Source: an uncultured Selenomonadales bacterium (GTDB lineage Bacteria > Bacillota > Negativicutes > Acidaminococcales > Acidaminococcaceae). Taken from it: a DNA stretch of 64,000 nucleotides. The DNA is taken from NCBI GenBank assembly GCA_900315345.1, contig OMYP01000001.1, positions 1 to 64,000 on the forward strand. The letters run 5' to 3'. The notes beneath the pieces were generated by a model. That model was not told the DNA's origin. It was given only the letters and a program-made list of their open reading frames with translations, and searched no databases. Position numbers and translations under genes: made by a program. Each line of letters opens with the position of its first letter. Positions within the stretch are counted from its first letter, which is position 1. Positions 60,379 to 64,000 of this stretch are shown piece by piece.

Positions 60379-60891
60379 TTACATAAAACTTACAGTCTGT
60401 TCTATCGCTTTCCGATTTATATGGTTGGGAAGAGGTCCGGTGCCTTCCGCAGCATACCCGAGGTCCATTACCATCAGGACTTCTTCGTTCTCCGGAAGCT
60501 CAAGGACTGCAGCCATCTTCTCCGGGTCAAAAAAGTTGATCCAGCAGCTGTCCACCCCTTCGTCTGCCGCCGCAAGGATCATATGAGTTGCCACTATGGT
60601 CGCGTCCTCCACGCCGGAATCCCTTTTCCCGCCCGGATACGTGAACACGTTGTTCTTGTCATAGGCAACGACAAGGACGGTGGGTGCGCCGTACCGACAC
60701 GGGGTAACTGCATCGACCTTGGCAAGCATCTCGTTGGCCTGCACCACATATATATGCTGTTCCTGCAGGTTTTTGGCGGTCGGGGCCAGTCTCCCCGCTT
60801 CCAGTATGGCTTTCAGCTTTTCCCCTTCCACCTGCCTGCCGCTGAATTTTTTGCAGGAATAGCGGTTCTTTACCACTTCTTTGAATTCCAT
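60379..60891 (-). CDS. Nitroreductase family protein
   Basis: An FMN-dependent oxidoreductase of the NfsB/FRP fold, 170 residues. Family features are NRYSCKKFSGRQVEGEKLKAILEAGRLAPTAKN-type N-terminus (FMN phosphate binding Arg and Ser) and VMDLGYAAEGTGPLPNHINRKAIE near the C-terminus; DEGVDSCWINFFDPEKMAAVL matches the central helix. The substrate cannot be named. GGGAGG lies 8 nt before the ATG. Confidence 0.9.
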   Translation of the reverse strand: MEFKEVVKNRYSCKKFSGRQVEGEKLKAILEAGRLAPTAKNLQEQHIYVVQANEMLAKVDAVTPCRYGAPTVLVVAYDKNNVFTYPGGKRDSGVEDATIVATHMILAAADEGVDSCWINFFDPEKMAAVLELPENEEVLMVMDLGYAAEGTGPLPNHINRKAIEQTVSFM

Positions 60892-61021
60892 TATTTTTAC
60901 CTCCCACAGCTACAATATTTTATTTATATCACTATCATCAATGCTGTTTTTCCCCGGGCTCCTTCCGTTTCCCGGTTCAACTGATTTCTCCCTACATCCG
61001 GAAATAGCAACGCTATTTCTT

Positions 61022-61738
61022 TTAGTCCAATATTCTTCCATCTATGGATATCGTTACCACCTGCCATGGGATAAACTTTCCACTGGCACGGAGCGCATTT
61101 TCCGCAGCATACTGAAGCCCTCCGCAACACGGAACTTCCATACGGACGATTGTTACGCTTTTGATGTCGTTGTCACGGATAATCCCGGTCAGTTTTTCGG
61201 AATAATCTACGACGTCCAGTTTGGGACAGCCGATGATTGTAACTTTTCCCCGCATGAATTCCCTATGCATATTGGCATAGGCATATGCGGTACAGTCTGC
61301 CGCAACCAACAGTTTAGCCCCTTCAAAAAACGGTGCTTTAACAGGCACAAGTTTTATCTGGCACGGCCATTGATTCAATTGAGAAACCAAGCTGACATCT
61401 GCTTCAAGCCCTGTCTCCAACTTTTTTTGTCCAAGCCGGATCACGTTAGAACCAGGACATCCGCCAACGGGTTTCTTGCCAATGCCCTCTGCTTTCTCCC
61501 GCATTCTTTTGCTTTTTTCCACAGCGGCCTCATCATAGGCTGGTGCTTCCCGTTCCTCAAAAGATATAGCACCTGCAGGGCAATTTGGCAAGCAATCGCC
61601 CAACCCGTCACAGAAATGCTCACGCACAAGTTTTGCCTTTCCGCCAAGAATATCTATCGCCCCTTCATGACAGGCTTTTGCGCAGAGGCCACAGCCATTG
61701 CATTTTTCTTCATCTATGCGGATAATTTTTCGAATCAT
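61022..61738 (-). CDS. 4Fe-4S ferredoxin-domain protein
   Basis: The N-terminal 60 residues form a two-cluster ferredoxin: CNGCGLCAKACHEGAI and CDGLGDCLPNCPAGAI. The remaining 180 residues contain four more conserved cysteines (GGCPGSNVI, VAADCTAYAYANMHREF, IIGCPKLDVVDYSEKL and EVPCCGGLQ) and match a family of uncharacterised ferredoxin-like proteins found in anaerobes. It probably moves electrons to an unknown partner, perhaps the nitroreductase 130 nt downstream. AAGGAG lies 8 nt before the ATG. Confidence 0.85.
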   Translation of the reverse strand: MIRKIIRIDEEKCNGCGLCAKACHEGAIDILGGKAKLVREHFCDGLGDCLPNCPAGAISFEEREAPAYDEAAVEKSKRMREKAEGIGKKPVGGCPGSNVIRLGQKKLETGLEADVSLVSQLNQWPCQIKLVPVKAPFFEGAKLLVAADCTAYAYANMHREFMRGKVTIIGCPKLDVVDYSEKLTGIIRDNDIKSVTIVRMEVPCCGGLQYAAENALRASGKFIPWQVVTISIDGRILD

Positions 61739-61764
61739 GTCATCTGCTCCTTATGCCGGTTTCA

Positions 61765-62322
61765 CTACCCTGAGTTTTTTGTAACAACATCCCTTACCAT
61801 TAAAAGTTCGGGCATCTCTATACAATGGGGAAACGAATTTTCTTTCACATTAAGAATACACTGATCCAAATCTATCCAGCGTACACTGTCAACTTCTTCC
61901 GGTTGCAGGCAGAAGTCTTTTTCTTCTATGTCCTTCCACAACACAAAGACCCGTGTGTATTGTCGGTCATGGTATTCTTTCCCGAAGAACACGTCATCCC
62001 AGATAATCGTCCGGTCACCGCAGCAGATCAGTTCTTCAGGCTTTGCGCTGACCCCCAGTTCTTCTTTTAGTTCCCGCAAAGCTGAGGGAAGGAAATCCTC
62101 CCCTGCCGGGATGTGTCCCGCGCTTGATATATCATAGCAGCCGGGAAAAGACTTGACCGCAGTCCGTTTCTGCAATAACACCTGCACAGCCTCTTCCTTC
62201 CTGCGTACCAGCCAGACATGGGATGTCCTGTGCCAAATCCCCTCCATATGGGCGACAGACCGTTCAACAATACGCCCGGTGGGCAGTCCGTTTTCATTTA
62301 CAATATCCAAAAATTCTGACAT
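61765..62322 (-). CDS. NUDIX hydrolase (IPP isomerase-like subgroup)
   Basis: The 185-residue protein has a full Nudix box, GHIPAGEDFLPSALRELKEELG (shown to position 20 as GHIPAG...RELKEELG), near residue 70, and opens with FLDIVNENGLPTGRIVERS followed by WHRTSHVWLV, the arrangement of the YfcD/IDI-like subgroup. Members hydrolyse nucleoside diphosphate derivatives or act on isoprenoid diphosphates; the missing isomerase Cys motif favours hydrolase. The ribosome binding site is weak. The next gene, the ferredoxin-like one, starts 26 nt downstream. Confidence 0.85.
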   Translation of the reverse strand: MSEFLDIVNENGLPTGRIVERSVAHMEGIWHRTSHVWLVRRKEEAVQVLLQKRTAVKSFPGCYDISSAGHIPAGEDFLPSALRELKEELGVSAKPEELICCGDRTIIWDDVFFGKEYHDRQYTRVFVLWKDIEEKDFCLQPEEVDSVRWIDLDQCILNVKENSFPHCIEMPELLMVRDVVTKNSG

Positions 62323-62420
62323 AACTATCTATATTCCCATCACAAACATACTCTCTATTGATGAAACAGCTATTAATCAGCCGGGCTGCTTTCATCCGTA
62401 TCTACCCATCACAATGATTC

Positions 62421-63182
62421 CTATTGTTTCAGCGATTCGCTCAAGCTGTGCGGCACACTTCTCGGCCCCCGGATAGCAAAAATACCATATTTTTCCTTCA
62501 GTACATCAAATGTAAAATCTCCGGGATCGTACCGCTTTACCAGCTTTATCTTCATCAATGCTTTAATCGTGAGGTTCTTATCCGCGTAGTCATACGGGAT
62601 ATCCGTTTCGGTTACTTTGCATTTATACAGAATCGCCGATACAGGTGCCGCCACATAGATGAATGCCGTGTCCCCTGTCCTGATTCCCGCTCCCTGTTTC
62701 CAGTCGATTTCGTTTTCTGTATCAAAAGCGTGTTCTATGTCGTAATATTTAGGGTTTGCCGGGACGATCCATTCCTTGGGTGGGCGGTACTTTTGCTTTT
62801 TTATCCTGGATGCGGTCACGATAAAACTCTCATCGACCATTTTGCATATTTCACTGAGAGGAACCGTTCCATCAAGAAGGATGGATACCCAGTTCCCGCC
62901 CCGGATATGGTAACCCCTTAAATACCCCTGTTGCCGGACGACCATATCCACATAATATGGATCGCCTAGCTTTACATTGATGATATCAACCCACCCCGTG
63001 CCATCAAGTCCCAGCGTTTTTCTTCGTCCATTCATGATGATAGCAAACAATTTGCGGTTGTCCGGATGTCTCATGACCGGAATAGAGGGTGCGTTCGGGA
63101 ACGGATAGTCTTCTGCAATACCATATTTCTTTTTTACGTATTTAAAGATTTCATCTCGCTGTATCTTATGGCTTTCAAACAT
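62421..63182 (-). CDS. MmcQ/YjbR-like domain fused to an EVE-like domain
   Basis: Residues 1-115 match MmcQ/YjbR proteins (RDEIFKYVKKKYGIAEDYPF, KLFAIIMNG, VKLGDPYYVDMV, GYHIRGGNWVSILLDG), a small fold with DNA-binding topology. Residues about 135-250 resemble an EVE/PUA-like domain (EWIVPANPKYYDIEHAF, GDTAFIYVAAPVSAILYKCKV), a module that reads modified nucleotides. GGAGG lies 9 nt before the ATG at 63182, inside the end of a broken copy of the 52234-52623 gene. A role in reading modified nucleic acid is inference. Confidence 0.78.
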   Translation of the reverse strand: MFESHKIQRDEIFKYVKKKYGIAEDYPFPNAPSIPVMRHPDNRKLFAIIMNGRRKTLGLDGTGWVDIINVKLGDPYYVDMVVRQQGYLRGYHIRGGNWVSILLDGTVPLSEICKMVDESFIVTASRIKKQKYRPPKEWIVPANPKYYDIEHAFDTENEIDWKQGAGIRTGDTAFIYVAAPVSAILYKCKVTETDIPYDYADKNLTIKALMKIKLVKRYDPGDFTFDVLKEKYGIFAIRGPRSVPHSLSESLKQ

Positions 63183-63285
63183 ACAGCCCTTCCTCCCGGG
63201 AAATAGTTTTTATAAATCCAGCAGTTTTTCATCCGGGTTAAACACTGTCATACACGTATCATCCGGTTCATCGGGATTACCGCCT
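63183..63285 (-). pseudogene. 3' remnant of a 52234-52623-type gene
   Basis: On the minus strand it reads EPDDTCMTVFNPDEKLLDL then a stop, matching the end of the gene at 52234-52623 (EPDDTHMTVFNPDEKLLDL). Small deletions break the last 15 codons. It contains the ribosome binding site of the MmcQ-EVE gene. Confidence 0.78.
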
Positions 63286-63323
63286 CATGCGACACAAATG
63301 CCTCCACTAATTTGTGAAGTGGA

Positions 63324-63644
63324 TCATATCCCCGCCACTGCTGCTGATAGAACCTTACCAATAGAATCCCGTATGACAATCTCTGCCCGTGCATCAGCTT
63401 TGGTTTCAGTTTTGTTAATCAGGACAAGATGACGGCCTCGGAAATAATCGATCAGCCCAGCTGCCGGATAGACCACCAGTGATGTTCCGCCGACAATCAA
63501 AGTATCTGCAACGCGGATAGCCTGGACCGCATTCCCAATCACTTCGGAATCAAGCCCTTCTTCATAAAGTACAACGCCCGGCCTCACAATGCCCCCGCAA
63601 TCCTCGCAGTACGGTATTCCCGCTGTAGCAATGCCAAAGCCCAT
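63324..63644 (-). pseudogene. Sir2-family deacetylase, C-terminal fragment
   Basis: The 106-codon frame contains the second zinc pair of sirtuins (IPYCEDCGGIVRPGVVLYEE) and the NAD-binding end GTSLVVYPAAGLIDYFR and LVLINKTET. The N-terminal 120 or more residues, including the catalytic His, are missing. The readable part starts at the edge of the 66-bp repeat, whose promoter points into it, so it may still be transcribed. Confidence 0.82.
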
Positions 63645-63701
63645 GCATGCCTGTCACCCGCTTTTACCATTAATACTAATAATATTATACCATAAAAACA
63701 A
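63636..63701 (-). repeat. 66-bp promoter-bearing repeat, copy 2
   Basis: It differs at 4 of 66 positions from 57184-57249. It carries TGGTATAAT on the minus strand (63684-63692). Its outer end overlaps the T run of the tRNA terminator. Confidence 0.8.
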
Positions 63702-63727
63702 CCCCAGCTTCCATTCAGAAGCCGGGG
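63694..63727 (-). terminator. tRNA-Arg terminator
   Basis: Minus strand CCCCGGCTTC pairs with GAAGCTGGGG around a short loop (63702-63727), followed by TTGTTTTT. Confidence 0.85.
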
Positions 63728-63735
63728 CTTATTTT

Positions 63736-63812
63736 TGGTGATCCCGGGCAGATTTGAACTGCCGACCTACCGCTTAGGAGGCGGTTGCTCTATCCAGCTG
63801 AGCTACGGAACC
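63736..63812 (-). tRNA. tRNA-Arg (anticodon CCU)
   Basis: The minus strand folds as a complete cloverleaf. The acceptor arm is GGTTCCG/CGGGATC with two wobble pairs. The D-arm is GCTC/GAGC. The anticodon stem ACCGC/GCGGT holds the loop CTCCTAA, with CCT as anticodon. The T-arm is GGCAG-TTCAAAT-CTGCC. CCA is encoded. It decodes AGG. Confidence 0.96.
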
Positions 63813-63885
63813 GTGTAAACTGATATTAATTATATTGTTTTTTGTAAAAACTTTTTTACATACGCCGAACAATCCGTAAAGAGAG
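63813..63885 (-). promoter_or_regulatory. tRNA-Arg upstream region
   Basis: It contains TATAAT about 20 nt before the tRNA and the 18-bp near-palindrome TGTAAAAAAGTTTTTACA further upstream. A -35 hexamer is not obvious. Confidence 0.4.
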
Positions 63886-63912
63886 AAAATGCCGGTCATA
63901 CACCGGCATTTT
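63886..63912. terminator. Terminator hairpin at the right edge
   Basis: AAAATGCCGGT and ACCGGCATTTT are perfect 11-base arms around 5 nt. It lies 10 nt after the stop of the partial gene at 63923. Confidence 0.8.
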
Positions 63913-63922
63913 AATTTGCCTC

Positions 63923-64000
63923 TTATAAATTTTCAGCCATTCCGGGAGGCATGCTCCACTCTACCCGCACGTCAATGGCAACCCACATCCGTGTCAGGCA
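63923..64000 (-). CDS. Partial gene, C-terminal 25 residues
   Basis: The last 25 codons (LTRMWVAIDVRVEWSMPPGM and AENL) read into the right edge and are followed by a terminator. Too short to identify. Confidence 0.55.
   Translation of the reverse strand, partial: CLTRMWVAIDVRVEWSMPPGMAENL

Noticed and set aside
53728-63701. Active defence island (ClpX-like, Sir2, MmcQ-EVE)
   Set aside because: The ClpX-like and Sir2 genes are fragments without their catalytic parts, so no complete system can be claimed.

Overview
The window reads as the chromosome of a low-to-mid GC Firmicute. Genes have strong GGAGG-type ribosome binding sites and some TTG or GTG starts, and many promoters match the sigma-A consensus with 16-18 bp spacers. 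Gene content and protein style (sodium/proline symporter, adenine deaminase, FeoA-FeoB fusion, many small secreted proteins, no sporulation genes) fit the Negativicutes best, for example an Acidaminococcus-like gut organism. That placement is inference from memory; nothing was searched.

Region 1 (1-24.9 kb) is conserved housekeeping, almost all on the minus strand. Read in the direction of transcription it runs argS, pyrG, glpX, mfd, a SpoVB/YabM-type flippase, the YabN-type methylase-MazG fusion, divIC/ftsB, an S1-domain yabR homologue, tilS, hpt, ftsH, birA, coaX, dusB, an unusual AAR-like reductase with a partner gene, greA, lysS, and then the 5' end of a 16S rRNA gene. This is the order known around mfd-lysS-rrn in Bacillus, with the sporulation genes missing.

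Region 2 (25-45.5 kb) is metabolic and envelope-related: putP, a CHAD protein, a hydroxyacid dehydrogenase, a phosphoesterase, fpg, an AEC permease, the FeoAB ferrous iron transporter with a tiny Cys-rich partner, an MscS channel, adenine deaminase, an orphan amino-acid binding lipoprotein and a YjiH-type membrane protein. Several small exported proteins of unknown function lie between them.

Region 3 (45.5-51.9 kb) holds a membrane-anchored carboxylesterase homologue that has lost its catalytic Ser and His, a YtcJ-type amidohydrolase, an intact carboxylesterase, and a nucleoside 2-deoxyribosyltransferase-like protein with a lipoprotein signal.

Region 4 (51.9-64 kb) is accessory and visibly rearranged. 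Near-identical DUF1653 genes occur at 52 and 60 kb, and remnants of neighbouring genes at 52.2 kb match intact genes at 63 kb. A ClpX-like C-terminus, a Sir2 C-terminus, a thioesterase C-terminus and a frameshifted gene are broken, and a 66-bp promoter-bearing repeat precedes two of the broken genes. Intact genes include a secreted alpha/beta hydrolase, a ZIP metal transporter, HU, a YczE-type membrane protein, a nitroreductase, a ferredoxin-like protein, a NUDIX hydrolase and an MmcQ-EVE fusion. A tRNA-Arg(CCU) lies near the right edge.

No insertion sequence, CRISPR array or complete prophage is visible. The best candidates for something undescribed are the exported deoxyribosyltransferase-like lipoprotein, the catalytically dead membrane esterase beside its live paralogue, the AAR-like gene pair, and a family of short palindromic repeats sitting in 5' regions.
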